A stretch of 64,000 nt of DNA from Strongylocentrotus purpuratus (Eukaryota > Echinodermata > Echinoidea > Camarodonta > Strongylocentrotidae): positions 16,928,501-16,992,500 of the forward strand of contig NW_022145594.1 of assembly GCF_000002235.5 (NCBI RefSeq), written 5' to 3'. The notes under the pieces were generated by a model that worked only from the letters and a program-made list of their open reading frames with translations, did not search any database and was not told where the DNA came from. Position 1 is the first letter of the stretch. Each line of letters starts with the position of its first letter. This document shows, in pieces, positions 1 through 12,097 of the stretch. The position numbers and the translations under genes are program-made.

Positions 1-689
1 TACTTGACAGCTAAGCTTGCTGTGTGTAGGTTCACTTAATTATACGACTGACCTCAAATACAGACAAAAAATGCCTAGACTAGACTGAGATCCCACAAAA
101 TGTAAAACAACATATATGTTACGGGTAAATTGAAAAGAGAGAGAAATATAAAACACATGAAAGACAGAAATTGCAGAGTTTGTTTCTCTCCTTCCTTTTA
201 CCTTGATACGAGGGAACTAAAGCAATAAAGATTTTTTTTTTCCTTCCCAATACCTTCTTTCTCTTCTATTCCCATATAATTACAAGGGAGCCATATGAAA
301 TATAAAATCAAAGTCACAATAAATGTATTTTTCTTTCCCTTCTTTTCTACCTAACTACGAGTGAGCTGTAAGAAGAATAACAAATACAAGATAGAAGTTA
401 CAATATAAATATATACTTTTTTCCTCTCCTTTCTTTCTTACTCTTCTTTCTCAATTAAATACATTGAAGTTGTAGAATATTACACATGGTAAAATAATGC
501 CGACAAATTACAATATCTATATATGATTTTTTTTCTTTCCCGTTTTTTCCACAAGAACATGCTATATCGAATTTATAAATATACAATTTTTCTTCTTTCC
601 AATCTTTCTTTCTCTTCTTTCTCACCTCAATACATGGGAGTTGTATTACGCAACACATGGTAAAATAATGCCGACAAATGGAGGGAATT

Positions 690-1480
690 ATGTGATATGA
701 TATCTTATAACACGTGTAGAAATTGTAAAATATAATATTGGCGTACAAAGAAAACAATTGTGTTCAATAACACACATAATGCCTTTTTGTTCAAGGTTAC
801 AGAGACCAAGACAATGAATTGCAAAGAAATGGGATGAAAATGAGATAACAATTATAGTCAGGTTGTTAGAATTAATTCATTTTATCTTAGAACATGTGTA
901 TAAAAAAACTAGATATTATAAAATATTTTAACATACAATATAGGCGTACAAAGAGAACTATTTTGATCTATATTATAATGCCTTTTTGTTGAAGGTTACA
1001 GAGGCCAACACAATGAATTTCAAAGAAATGGGAGGAAAATGGGATAACAATTGTAGTCAAGTTGTTAGAATTAATTTATTTTATATTAGAACATGTGTAT
1101 AAAAAACTAGAAATTATAAAATATTGTAGCATACAATATAGGCGTACAAAGAGAACTATTTTGATCAATATTATAATGCCTTTTTGTTCAAGGTTACAGA
1201 GACCAACACAATGAATTTCAAAGAAATGGGAGGAAAATGGGATAACAATTGTAGTCAAGTTGTTAAAATTAATTCATTTTATCTTAGAACATGTGTTTAA
1301 AAAACTAGAAATTGTAAATATTGTAACATATGATATAGGCGTACAAAGAGAACAATTGTGATCAATAACATATTATAATGCCTTTATGTTAAAGGTTACA
1401 GAGACCAAGACAATAACTAGCAAAGGAATTGTAGGAAAATGGGATTATAATTAAACCCAAGTTGTAAAAATTAATTCATA
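690..1480. repeat. 198-bp satellite array, about 4 units
   Basis: Each unit has the order TTTATCTTAGAACATGTG, then TATAGGCGTACAAAGAGAA, then ATAATGCCTTTTTGTT, then AGAGACCAACACAATG, with a period near 198 bp. The array is AT-rich and non-coding; its minus-strand open frames only repeat the period. Confidence 0.85.
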
Positions 1481-1780
1481 TTTCCAATAATACTAATTGT
1501 TTGGGGCTTTTGGGGGAAGTTAAAAGATAAGAACAGAAATAATACAACTCATATCCAAATATAATTTATTTCCAATGGCTACTGTTGTGGTCTGGAGCAT
1601 TTACAAAGTGAAGTTATTTACAATTAGAGTGAATAGCTCACCTAATAACATATCAATTAATTAATATTAAAGATAGTTACCACTTAACAGAGAAATGCAA
1701 AGATGTAGGTTTTTTCCGAAAAGTTGCTCTGCAAGTCACTCTTTTTCATTTTTATTTGAATTGTTGTATCTAAGTTGAGG

Positions 1781-1788
1781 GCTGCCGG
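1781..1788 (+). repeat. Left target-site duplication of the hAT-like element
   Basis: GCTGCCGG directly precedes the left terminal repeat and is repeated exactly after the right terminal repeat. Confidence 0.85.
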
Positions 1789-1794
1789 CAGGCG

Positions 1795-2545
1795 CGGATC
1801 CAGGGGGCTGAGCGTGCCTTGCCCCCCCCCCCCCCCCCCCGCAAAAAAAAAAAAAAAAAAAAAAAAAGGAGAGAGAGAAGGAAAAAAAGGGAAAGAGGAG
1901 AGAAAGGGGAAAAAAGAGGAAGAAGAAAAGAAAAGAGGGAAGAAGGAGATCGGGGGGAAGGACTTGCCTCCCCCTCCCCCCCCCCCCCCCAATAAAAAAA
2001 TAAAAGAGAAGGAAGGAAAGGGAAAGAAAAAAGATAAAGAGGAGATAAAGGGAAGGACAAAATAGGAAGAAGAAAAGAAAAGAAGGGGGATATCAGTTGC
2101 AATTTTCCCGCCAACAAGTTGTGGATCGAGGGGAGGGGGGGCAAAAGACTTTAGCCTCCCCCCCTCCCCCCCCCCCCCCCCCGTCCCCGCTAAAAAAAAG
2201 AGAGAAGGAACGAAAAGGAAAAGAGGAGAGCTAGAAGGGAACAAAAAGAGGAAAAAAAAGTAAAGGGAGAAAAGAAGCGGAGATTAGTTGCGGTTAATCC
2301 CGCCAACAATGTGTGGAGCGGGTTGGGGACCAAAATGACCATTCCCTCCCCCCCCCCCCCCCCCCCCAGCAAACCTAAAAGAGAGATAAGGAAGGGAAGG
2401 GAAAGTGAAAGAGGAGAGAAAGGGAAAGGAAAAAAAAGAGAATGAAGAAAGGTAAGGGATATCAGTTGCAATTTTCCCGCCAACAAGGTGTAGATCGGAG
2501 GGGGGGGGCCACTGGCATACTGATAGGGGAGGGGGGTTGGAGAAA
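1795..2545. repeat. Purine/C-tract tandem array inside the hAT-like element
   Basis: About four loose units each hold a run of C, a GA-rich purine stretch of 60-100 bp, and a spacer containing TTGCAATTTTCCCGCCAACAA or a close variant. Long open frames here are low-complexity artefacts. Confidence 0.8.
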
Positions 2546-2699
2546 TAGAATTCAAACGTGGTTTATTTATAATTCCATAACGGTGGTTAACAAATAATGC
2601 TGAAATGAGTTAATTTTCCTCACTTCATGCGTTTGTTTGAAAATGACAAATTCCTAAATTTACAGCCAGGCAAGAAAATGCTTCTTGAGATGCCTACAT

Positions 2700-3425
2700 A
2701 TCAGGGCCCGCGGAACCGCGGGGATCGGGATCCTCGAGCCCCTCCCCCCACAATTTCTTTGAAAAAGTATATTAAAGAGAAATAGAAAGAAAGAGAGCGA
2801 GAAAGAAAAAATAGTTAACTGCCAGTGTCACATTATAATGGGGTATCAAAATATGCTCATCTGACCATGATTAAAATTAATGCCTAAAATGCCCCCTGGA
2901 TTCCACTTGGGGCCCTAAGGCGGGCCCTTAGATGCTCATATGACGGTCATTTAATGCCTAAAACCTCTGATTTCTGGGGGCTCTGCCCCCTGGACCCCAC
3001 GCCAAATAGTGTCCTGCTAGTGTCACAAATAATAAGGTATAAACAATGCTCATCTGACCGTAATTAAACGCCTAAAACCCCTGAGCTTGTGGGGGCTCTG
3101 CCCCCTGGACCCAACCAAGAGCCCTTAGACGGGCCCCTCGATACTCATCTGACCGTAATTGAGTGCCTAAAACCCTTGAGATTCCGGGGCTCCGCTCCCT
3201 GAACCCCTAGCCAATTAGTGACCTGCCATTGTAACAATTAGGTATCAAAATAATGCTCATCTGACCGTAATTAAATGCCTTAACTCCTGAACTTCCGGGG
3301 CTCTGACCCCTGGACCCCGTCTAGGGCGCTAAGGCGGACCCCTGAATGCTAATCTGACCGTAAATTAAAACCTTAAACCCCTGAGCTTCCGGGGCGGACA
3401 AGGTATCAACATATGTTCATCTGAC
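2700..3425. repeat. GC-rich tandem array inside the hAT-like element
   Basis: The motifs ATGCTCATCTGACCGTAATT, GCCTAAAACCCCTGA and GGGGCTCTGCCCCCTGGACC recur about six times at roughly 100-bp spacing, alternating with a longer spacer. The array opens with CAGGGCCCGCGGAACCG, which itself looks like a hAT-type end. Confidence 0.75.
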
Positions 3426-3544
3426 AGCAGGCGCGTAGCCAGGGGGCGGTGGGGTGGTCCCCCAATAAACGCCGGCCAAAAAAGAGAGGAGTGTAAAGGA
3501 AGAGGACGTAGGAAGAAAAGGGAATAGACAAAGAACATATTTGA

Positions 3545-4556
3545 AATTCAGACAAGTATTAAGAGTCGAGAACGGTACAACGAATCGTCTTCTTTCTATA
3601 ATAATTTAATGAAACGTCGAAGCTTCCGCGCTTCGCGCGGAAGGGGGGGATTGATTTAGACAAGGATTAAGAGTCGAGAACGGTACGACGAATCCTCCTC
3701 TTTCTCTAATGATTTAATGAAAAGTAAAAGCTTCCGCGCTTTGCGGGGAAACTAAATTATTTTCGAGAGCGGAACAACGAATCGTCTTCATTCTCTAAAA
3801 ATTTAATGAAACGTCGAAGCGGGGGGAAAACTGAATTTAGACAAGGATTAAGAGTCGAGAACTGTACAACGAATCGTCTTCTTTCTTTAATGATTTAATG
3901 AAACGTAAAAGCTTCCGCGCTTCGCGTGGGAGGGGGGAAACTGAATTTAGACAAGGATTTAGAGTCGAGAACGGTACGACGAATCTTCCTCTTTCTCTAA
4001 TGATTTAATGAAAAGTAAAAGCTTCCGCGCTTTGCGCGGGTGGGGGAAACTAAATTATTTTCGAGAGCGGAACAACGAATCGTCTTCATTCTCTAAAAAT
4101 TTAATGAAACGTCGAGGCGGGGGAAAAACTGAATTTAGACAAGGATTAAGAGTCGAGAACGGTACAACGAATCGTTTTATTTCGCTAATGATTTAATGAA
4201 ACGTAAAACCTGTATTCAGACGAGGATTATTTTCGAGAACGGTACAACGAATCGTCTTCTTTCTCGAATGATTTAATGAAACGTACAAGCTTCCGCGCTT
4301 CGCGAGGGAGGGAGGAGGGGAAAACTGAATTCAGATGAGGATTGAGAGTCGAAAACGGTACAACGAATCATCTTCTTTCTCTAATGATTTAATGAAACGT
4401 AAAAGCTTCCGAGCTTTGCGCGGGAGAGGGGGATGAATTAAGACGAGGATTAAGAGTAAAAAACTGTACAACGAATCGTCTTCTTTTTCTAATGATTTAA
4501 TGAAACGTAAAAGCTTCCGCGCTTCGCGCGGGAGGGGAAAAACTATTTTCAGACGA
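3545..4556. repeat. Tandem array of ~85-115 bp units inside the hAT-like element
   Basis: About ten units share AGAGTCGAGAACGGTACAAC, TCGTCTTCTTTCTCTAATGA and AAAAGCTTCCGCGCTTCGCG. A shorter variant (TTTTCGAGAGCGGAACAAC) is interspersed. No protein family is recognisable in the short frames across it. Confidence 0.8.
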
Positions 4557-4797
4557 GTAGGCACGTACGGAAGGGGGGAGGGGGTTAGGGGGTTGACCCT
4601 TCCCCCTTCGGTTTTTTTTGTGTGTATTTTGGAGCAACCCCCCCCCCCCTTTTCTGTGATTTTTTTTTTTTTTTTTTAATTTAAAGAAAATAACAAAAAT
4701 ATGCCAATGGCTGACCTAAAAAAGGTGACCTCACCCCCCCCCCCCCCAACGGAACAAAATGTCCAATTTTCAAATTTCGAGACCAAAAAGAAAAAGT

Positions 4798-4833
<36 letters not shown>

Positions 4834-4854
4834 GAAATCCTGGATCCGCGCCTG

Positions 4855-4862
4855 GCTGCCGG
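4855..4862 (+). repeat. Right target-site duplication of the hAT-like element
   Basis: GCTGCCGG directly follows the right terminal repeat and is identical to 1,781-1,788. Confidence 0.85.
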
Positions 4863-5998
4863 CACGTCAAGCTACTTTGCTTATTTCTGTAGCCCTCCTG
4901 CATCTAATGTATGTTAATTATGCATTCAATATATTTGTTTAAATTCAATACATTTGTTTAATATCGTTTATTATCTGTATAAAATTATATACACTTGAAA
5001 TATTGTATCAAGCCATGTTATGTTCATGAAAATGTATGATGAAAAAAAGAAAAAAGATGCAGAAACCAATAAATCAAATAAAATAAAATAAAATCAAAAT
5101 AACGTCCCTAGGTCAAAAATGGTTTAAAGAATTACATTTTTGTTTAGAACTTTAGTACGCGTCATCAGGTTTTGTCCAAGTCGGAGGGTGCATGCGATCT
5201 CTGCTTGACGACTATGATAACGCTTCATCGCCGCCGGGATGCCCGTGCGAACTGTGATCCATGGTCTAGACATGACGGCGTCCGCGGACTGCTGCGATGT
5301 GCTGGCTCGTCGAAGACGAGGAATCTCGAAAGCGCAAAGGACTCTGTTGCGGCCTTGCATCCCCATAAAACAAATTAAGTATACTTCAAGTATCAATTAT
5401 AAGCCTTTTTATGAAGCGTCAGTCCCGTTTTGGAAAGAATTTAATAAAAGTGAATAAATTGCTCATTTTTTAGCACATCAACTGAGATTTTGTCGGACGC
5501 TCTACTGACTTAGCCAACACACCGGTAAGAGCCAACGCACTGGTTATTATTATCATATAAGTGTATTTGAACGATTGGATAATAAAACCTCAAATAAACA
5601 GTACGATGGACCAAGCTGTTGTGACAATGATACATAGATATACATCAATCATCCAGTACATGCATTGAATATCCGTATTCAGTAAAGAAGACTTGCATTA
5701 AAAATGGGTTTCTACCCTTATAGAAATTTGGATTATGTGAAAGAAAAGCCAGAAAATTAGGTTTAATTTACACAGGTAAATATAGCTTCATGTAAATGTT
5801 TGACACATGTAAGCCTGGGGTACAAATGCCTAGACTGAGTTAGATGACTCCATAGAAAATTAACAAAGCATAATACATTTTACCAAACATTTCTATTTTT
5901 AAGTAATATGGACGCATGGATAATCTTGAATAACAGTAATTGATAACATGAAATAATATTCTATAAACCATTCAGTACAAAAATAGAAAGTAGATCTA
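4863..5998. other. Non-coding flank with one GC-rich exon-like stretch
   Basis: The DNA is mainly AT-rich and anonymous. The stretch 5,163-5,365 is markedly richer in GC and is repeated at 8,845-9,047 (see that entry). Nothing else was recognised. Confidence 0.5.
5163..5365 (-). other. GC-rich exon-like segment, copy 1
   Basis: On the minus strand one frame stays open for about 85 codons (reading ...EIPRLRRASTSQQSADAV...). The composition is unlike the AT-rich surroundings. It recurs at 8,845-9,047 with a stop at the equivalent of its Tyr codon. No family was recognised. It may be a captured exon fragment or only a GC-rich repeat. Confidence 0.35.
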
Positions 5999-6689
5999 TT
6001 TGACAGCTAAGCTTGCTGTGTGTAGGTTCACTTAATTATACGACTGACCTCAAATACAGACAAAACAATGACTATACTAGACTGAGACCCCACAAAATGT
6101 AAAACAACATATATGTTACGGGTAAATTGAAAAGAGAGAGAAATATAAAACACATGAAAGACAGAAATTGCAGAGTTTGTTTCTCTCCTTCCTTTTACCT
6201 TGATACGAGGGAGCTAAAGCAATAAAGATTTTTTTTTTCCCAATACCTTTTTTCTCTTCTATTCCCGTATAATTACAAGGCAGCCATATGAAATAACACA
6301 TATAAAATCAAAGTCACAATAAATGTATTTTCTTTCCCTTCTTTTCTAACTGAATACGAGTGAGCTGTAAGAAGAATAACAAATACAAGAAATAAATTAC
6401 AATATCAATATATACTTTTTGTTTTTTGCCTTTCTGTCTTACTCTTTTTTCTCACCTAAATACATTGGATATGTAGAATATTACACATGGAAAAATAATG
6501 CCGACAAATTACAATATCTATATATGATTTTTTTTTCTTTCCCGTTTTTTCCACAAGAACATGCTATATCGAATTTACAAATATACAATTTTTCTTCTTT
6601 CCAATCTTTCTTTCTCTTCTTTCTCACCTCAATAAATGGGAGTTGTATTACCCAACACATGGTAAAATAATGCCGACAAATGGAGGGAA

Positions 6690-8480
6690 TCATGTGATAT
6701 GGTATCTTAGAACACGTGTAGAAATGGCAAAATATAATATTGGCGTACAAAGAAAACAATTGTGTTCAATAACACACATAATGCCTTTTTTGTTCAAGGT
6801 ACAGAGACCAAGACAATGAATTGCAAAGAAATGGGATAAAAATGAAATAACAATTATAGTCAAGTTGTTAGAATTAATTCATTTTATCTTAGAACATGTG
6901 TATAAAAAAAACAAGAAATTAAAAAATATTGTAACATACAATATAGGCGTACAAAGAAAACAATTGTGTTCAATAACACACATAATGCCTTTTTTGTTCA
7001 AGGTTACAGAGACCAACACAATGAATTGCAAAGAAATGGGATGAAAATGATATAACAATGATAGTCAAGTTGTTAGAATTAATTCATTTTATCTTTAAAA
7101 AAACTAGAAATTATAAAATATTGTAACATACAATATAGGCGTACAAAGAGAACTATTTTGATCAATATTATAATGCCTTTTTCTTCAAGGTTACAGAGAC
7201 CAACACAATGAATTTCAAAGAAATGGGAGGAAAATGGGATAACAATTGTAGTCAAGTTGTTAAAATTTATTCATTTTATCTTAGAACATGTGTTTAAAAA
7301 AACTAGAAATTGTAAATATTGTAACATACAATATAGGCGTACAAAGAGAACTATTTTGATCAATATTATAATGCCTTTTTGTTCAAGGTAACAGAGACCA
7401 ACACAATGAATTTCAAAGAAATGGGAGGAAAATGGGATAACAATTGTAGTCAAGTTGTTAAAATTTATTCATTTTATCTTAGAACATGTGTTTAAAAAAA
7501 CTAGAAATTGTAAATATTGTAACATACAATATAGGCGTACAAAGAGAACTATTTTGATCAATATTATAATGCCTTTTTGTTCAAGGTAACAGAGACCAAC
7601 ACAATGAATTTCAAAGAAATGGCAGGAAAATGGGATAACAATTGTAGTCAAGTTGTTAAAATTAATTTATTTTATCTTAGAACATGTGTTTAAAAAAACT
7701 AGAAATTGTAAATATTGTAACATACAATATAGGCGTACAAAGAGAACTATTTTGATCAATATTATAATGCCTTTTCGTTCAAGGTAACAGAGACCAACAC
7801 AATGAATTTCAAAGAAATGGCAGGAAAATGGGATAACAATTGTAGTCAAGTTGTTAAAATTAATTTATTTTATCTTAGAACATGTGTTTAAAAAAACTAG
7901 AAATTGTAAATATTGTAACATACAATATAGGCGTACAAAGAGAACTATTTTGATCAATATTATAATGCCTTTTCGTTCAAGGTAACAGAGACCAACACAA
8001 TGAATTTCAAAGAAATGGCAGGAAAATGGGATAACAATTGTAGTCAAGTTGTTAAAATTAATTTATTTTATCTTAGAACATGTGTATAAAAAACTAGATA
8101 TTATAAAATATTGTAACATACAATAAAGGTCTACAAAGAGAACTATTTTGATCAATATTATAATGCCTTTTCGTTCAAGGTTACAGAGACCGAGACAATG
8201 AATTTCAAAGAAATGGCAGGAAAATGGGATAACAATAAAGTCAAGTTGTTAGAATTAATTCGTTTTATCTTAGAACATGTGTTTAAAAAAACAAGAAATT
8301 GTAAAAAAAATATTAGTACATATAATATAGGCGTAAAAAGAGAACAATTGTGATCAATACCACACATAATGCCTTTTTGTGAAAGGTTACAGAGACCAAG
8401 ACAATAAATAGCAAAGGAATTGTAGGGAAATGGGATAATAATTATCCTCAAGTTGTTAGAATTAATTCATGTGTCCAATA
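6690..8480. repeat. 198-bp satellite array, about 9 units
   Basis: Same unit as the array at 690-1,480. The units starting near 7,265, 7,463, 7,661 and 7,859 are almost identical and exactly 198 bp apart, which points to recent local expansion. The outer units are more diverged. Confidence 0.9.
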
Positions 8481-8844
8481 ATACTAATTGTTTTGTTTTT
8501 TATTTTCAATTTTTTTCTTCAGATTAAGTGTAATCATTTAAAAGATGAGAAACATTCTTTCTTCACAATTCTGATACAGCATTTATAGTAATACATACTA
8601 AGAAGTTAAAAGATAAGAACAGAAATAATATAACTCATATCCGAATATAATTTATTTCTAATGGCTACTGTTGTGGTCTGAAGCATTTACAAAGTGAAGT
8701 AATAACATATCAATTAATTAATATTAAAGATAGTTACCACTTCCAGAGAAATGCAAAGATGTAGGTTTTTTCCGAAGTGTTCCAGTTAACGTCCCTAGAT
8801 CAATAATGGTTTGGAGAATTACATTTTTGTTTGAAACTTTAGTA

Positions 8845-9047
8845 CGCGTCATCAGGTTTTGTCCAAATCGGAGGGTGTATGCGATCTGTGCTGGACGACT
8901 ATGCTAACGCTTCATCGCCGCCGGGATGCCCGTGCGAACTGTGATGCACGGTCTAGACATGTCGGCGTCCGCGGACTGCTGCGATGTGCTGGCTCGTCGA
9001 AGACGAGGAATCTCGAAAGCGCGAAGGACTCTGTTGCGGTCTTTGTA
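8845..9047 (-). other. GC-rich exon-like segment, copy 2
   Basis: This is the paralogue of 5,163-5,365, differing at roughly one base in fifteen. The same frame reads EIPRLRRASTSQQSADAD and then meets a TAG after GIPAAMKR. If it was once coding, this copy is broken. Confidence 0.35.
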
Positions 9048-9261
9048 TCCCCATAAAACAAATTTAGTATACTTCAAGTTTCAATTATAAGCCGTTTTAT
9101 GAAGCATTAGTCCCGTTTCGTAAAGAATCAAGTTTTTATCGAAGCTGAAAACTGAGTAAAATGCCCACAAACTTTGACTTTAGTACTGAATAAATCAATG
9201 CAGCCTAGGTATCTACGAAATACATTCACCATGAATCATATCCAACGATTCCAAAGGACTA

Positions 9262-9696
<435 letters not shown>

Positions 9697-10365
9697 TTAT
9701 TAGTACACCAGAATCTGGTTGATACTACTGCAAGAATTTTCTAATTACGCGATCTCCTTCTATATGCACAAGCCGAAGATAGTATGTTCCCGAAGTCGGA
9801 CACCTGGCGAAATATTGCACATTCTCGAATTTGTTCGGGTCTACGAAATCTACGGCTTGCATTGCAGTAGGTATAGGAGCTCCCATTGGAGAGATTCTTA
9901 AAATGAAATCGGTCAGATTATGGACTAAGCAAGACTCTTGTCTGTGGAAGAGGCTACTTCCATCAATACAAGGGTTTGTTCAGATATCTACAGGAGAAGA
10001 CAACGTACATGATTTCCAAGTTTTGAAAATTATTTAAAAAACACTGTGGCGAGTACAAGCCATTCGAAATCAAAATATGTCCATACTAAGGCTAGGTATT
10101 GCAATTTTCAGTAGAAGAATGTTTCTATAATAGTGTTGAAATTAAGGTCTAGAAAGCTATCAATGATGTTGTAAAAGGATAGCAAAGTTCCGAAATATCC
10201 TTCACAAGCAAAACGATGTTTTGTATAGGTAAATATGGCCTGCCATAGTCCGTTTAAAAGAAGTTCTGGCCGATTGAGCTACAGTCATGTACGAAAGCTT
10301 AACATTAGATTTTTAGAAATAAAGATTTCGTACAAGCGAGATTTGCAATATAACAAGATTTATAC

Positions 10366-12097
10366 CTGTGTGTGTTCGGTAGTGCCTCTTCAGGTCAAAC
10401 TTGTCATGAAATCCCTTTCCACAAAAGCCGCAGATATGTGGCTTTGTCTGGCTGTGGTATGTAGTCATATGTTTGGTGTATGCTCTTTCCGTCAGGAAGG
10501 TGCTAAAGCACTGGCTGCACCTGGGTTTTGGTTTTATGCCATTAACTGGTGTAGGTTCGTCTCCTGCAAAAGAGTATGTTGGTTTAGTGCTTGGCAGAGA
10601 GGCGGAGTCAGGTGTTGTAAGACCATTATAGGGAAGTTTGTTTGGTGACATTGATTCTGTACCATACACTGCTTGAGTGTGCGTATCGTTAGCGACGTTT
10701 GGCGTAGGTATGTTCGACACGTTTTGTGTTGTAGGGCCATTAGAGGAAGGTTTATTTGATGACATTGTTTCTGTATCATATGCTGCCAGAGAGCGCGCAT
10801 CGTTCACGATGTTTGGTGTAGGTATGATCGATACATCTTGCACTCTTTTCAGTTGACACCCTTTTTGACACTGTGTAGGGTTCTGCCCAGACGGTACTGC
10901 CGACTCAAGGACTGTAGTTGTGGGTACTTCTGATGTCACACAAACTGGCACGGAACTTTGTGGGCCTCTAATGCTGGTAGGTCTTGATACGGGAGGTATC
11001 CAAACATCATTGGATTGCATTCGATTGGTGGATGAAACTGTTGATCCTTGATGCATGAATTGTGGAAGCTCCCGAACTAAGCTATTCTTACCGACAGACT
11101 GAGGTTGTAGAGTTGTCATATTGGTTGATTCAGCGTCTTGCGATAAGACTCTTGTACGTGGTGTGGATGTAGGATATAGATACTGTTGTCTCAAATTGGT
11201 CTTGTTCGGAGGCTGTACTCCTGGTGAAATAGATTGTGAAACCGTCGGTGGGAGACGCCAGGAAGGTAGACATCTAGAGGCACTTGGAGTCTGGGAAGCA
11301 CTTGCCCATCCTTGGGTTGTAAGGACCGGAGGTGTCCCGGACTCTGAGCCGACACTACCTTCATTACTCCATCCTTCTTGGTATACGGGTGGCGGATTAC
11401 GACTAGATGCAATGCGTTTTTCTGATGGATGCAACTTGATCCCTCTATCATCGAAGTTGGTATCTTTCCCAGATTGTGGAAAGGCGTTCAGAGCAGGACA
11501 TACAGATATGTCTTTGTAAGGACCTGGTGACATTTGCATATGATTTGCAACGGAACCATCTGGACATGAGTCTTTGCGATATTGATGATGTCTACTTGAG
11601 AGGAATGCTGAATCTCGGGTGACTCCTTGGTAATGGTTTGAGGTCTGAAGCTCCACGAGAAGATCTTTTATCAGGTCGCGTTTCATCATAGCTTCAGCGT
11701 AATAGGACTTCAACAAAGACATGCAAGTTGCCCGGCTCGGCTGCTTCCCTGTTTCATCCTGTATTACCTGAGTGAGATCTTCAAGCGAAAATAATCTGTT
11801 ACCTGTAGGCCCCTTAGACTGAAAGCGATGAAACTTCCGTGATCCTTCTTTTGAGGCACCTGAAGTAAGTGACATGTGTTCTTCATGACGCCTTGGTGGG
11901 TAGCCTTCCCTGTGAACGTCACCTATATGGTCTGGTTGCGCATTTATAGAGGAACAACTGGTTTCAGTAGAGACATCTAGGGCATACTGATGCTTGGGTT
12001 CTGTATTAAACTTGTGGCTGATATTCCAATCGCGGGGGTTACGATAAAGGTCAGGTATTGCTTGATGCTGATACGTGCTAGGCGGTACAAAACTATC
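10366..12097 (-). CDS. ovo: OVO-like zinc-finger factor, exon 3
   Basis: This 1,732-bp exon starts in phase 0 after a CCATACAG acceptor and ends in phase 1 at CACACAG|GTATAA. It codes for residues 107 to 684 of the model. Most of it is a Ser/Thr/Pro/Gln-rich, probably disordered region. Two adjacent 38-residue repeats lie at residues 528-565 and 566-603, both with PTPN and N..... TE.MS.NK motifs. Finger 1 (CSQC...HMTTYH, about 633-654) and finger 2 (CGFC...HYRTH, about 662-682) follow. The finger 2 sequence CGFCGKGFHDKFDLKRH is close to the OVO consensus. The frame is open upstream of the first Met at 11,875, so that Met is internal. Confidence 0.93.

Larger units (their letters stand above)
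1789..4854. mobile_element. Composite non-autonomous hAT-like DNA transposon
   Basis: Both ends carry the same 16-bp terminal inverted repeat, CAGGCGCGGATCCAGG. The element is bounded by a perfect 8-bp direct repeat GCTGCCGG at 1,781-1,788 and 4,855-4,862. An 8-bp target duplication together with a CAG-type end is characteristic of the hAT superfamily. No transposase reading frame is present. The 3,066-bp interior is made of three unrelated tandem arrays plus homopurine and homopyrimidine runs. Confidence 0.85.
1..5440. repeat. First copy of a ~6 kb tandem duplication
   Basis: Bases from about 5 onward match bases from about 5,999 onward almost continuously, and the two copies end near 5,440 and 9,127. 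This copy starts before or at the window edge. It carries about four units of the 198-bp satellite and a hAT-like insertion with its flanks (about 1,721-5,100) that the second copy lacks. Confidence 0.85.
5998..9127. repeat. Second copy of the ~6 kb tandem duplication
   Basis: This copy matches 1-5,440 at both ends. It has about nine 198-bp satellite units instead of four, and the 3.4 kb stretch present in the first copy (about 1,721-5,100) is absent. The homology resumes at ACGTCCCTA (near 8,790 here, near 5,102 in copy one). Confidence 0.85.

Noticed and set aside
1684-2555. Long Gly/Phe/Pro/Lys-rich frames on both strands
   Set aside because: They translate C/G and purine runs inside the hAT-like element. 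Pure low complexity.
3545-4556. Possible CRISPR-like array
   Set aside because: Repeats are contiguous, variable in length and diverged, with no unique spacers, in a eukaryotic transposon.
7271-8047. Four consecutive, nearly identical 60-residue minus-strand frames
   Set aside because: They recur exactly with the 198-bp satellite period in AT-rich DNA and have no family signature. They are satellite artefacts.
10235-10648. Plus-strand frame over OVO exon 3
   Set aside because: It is the reverse shadow of the zinc-finger exon, with no domain of its own.
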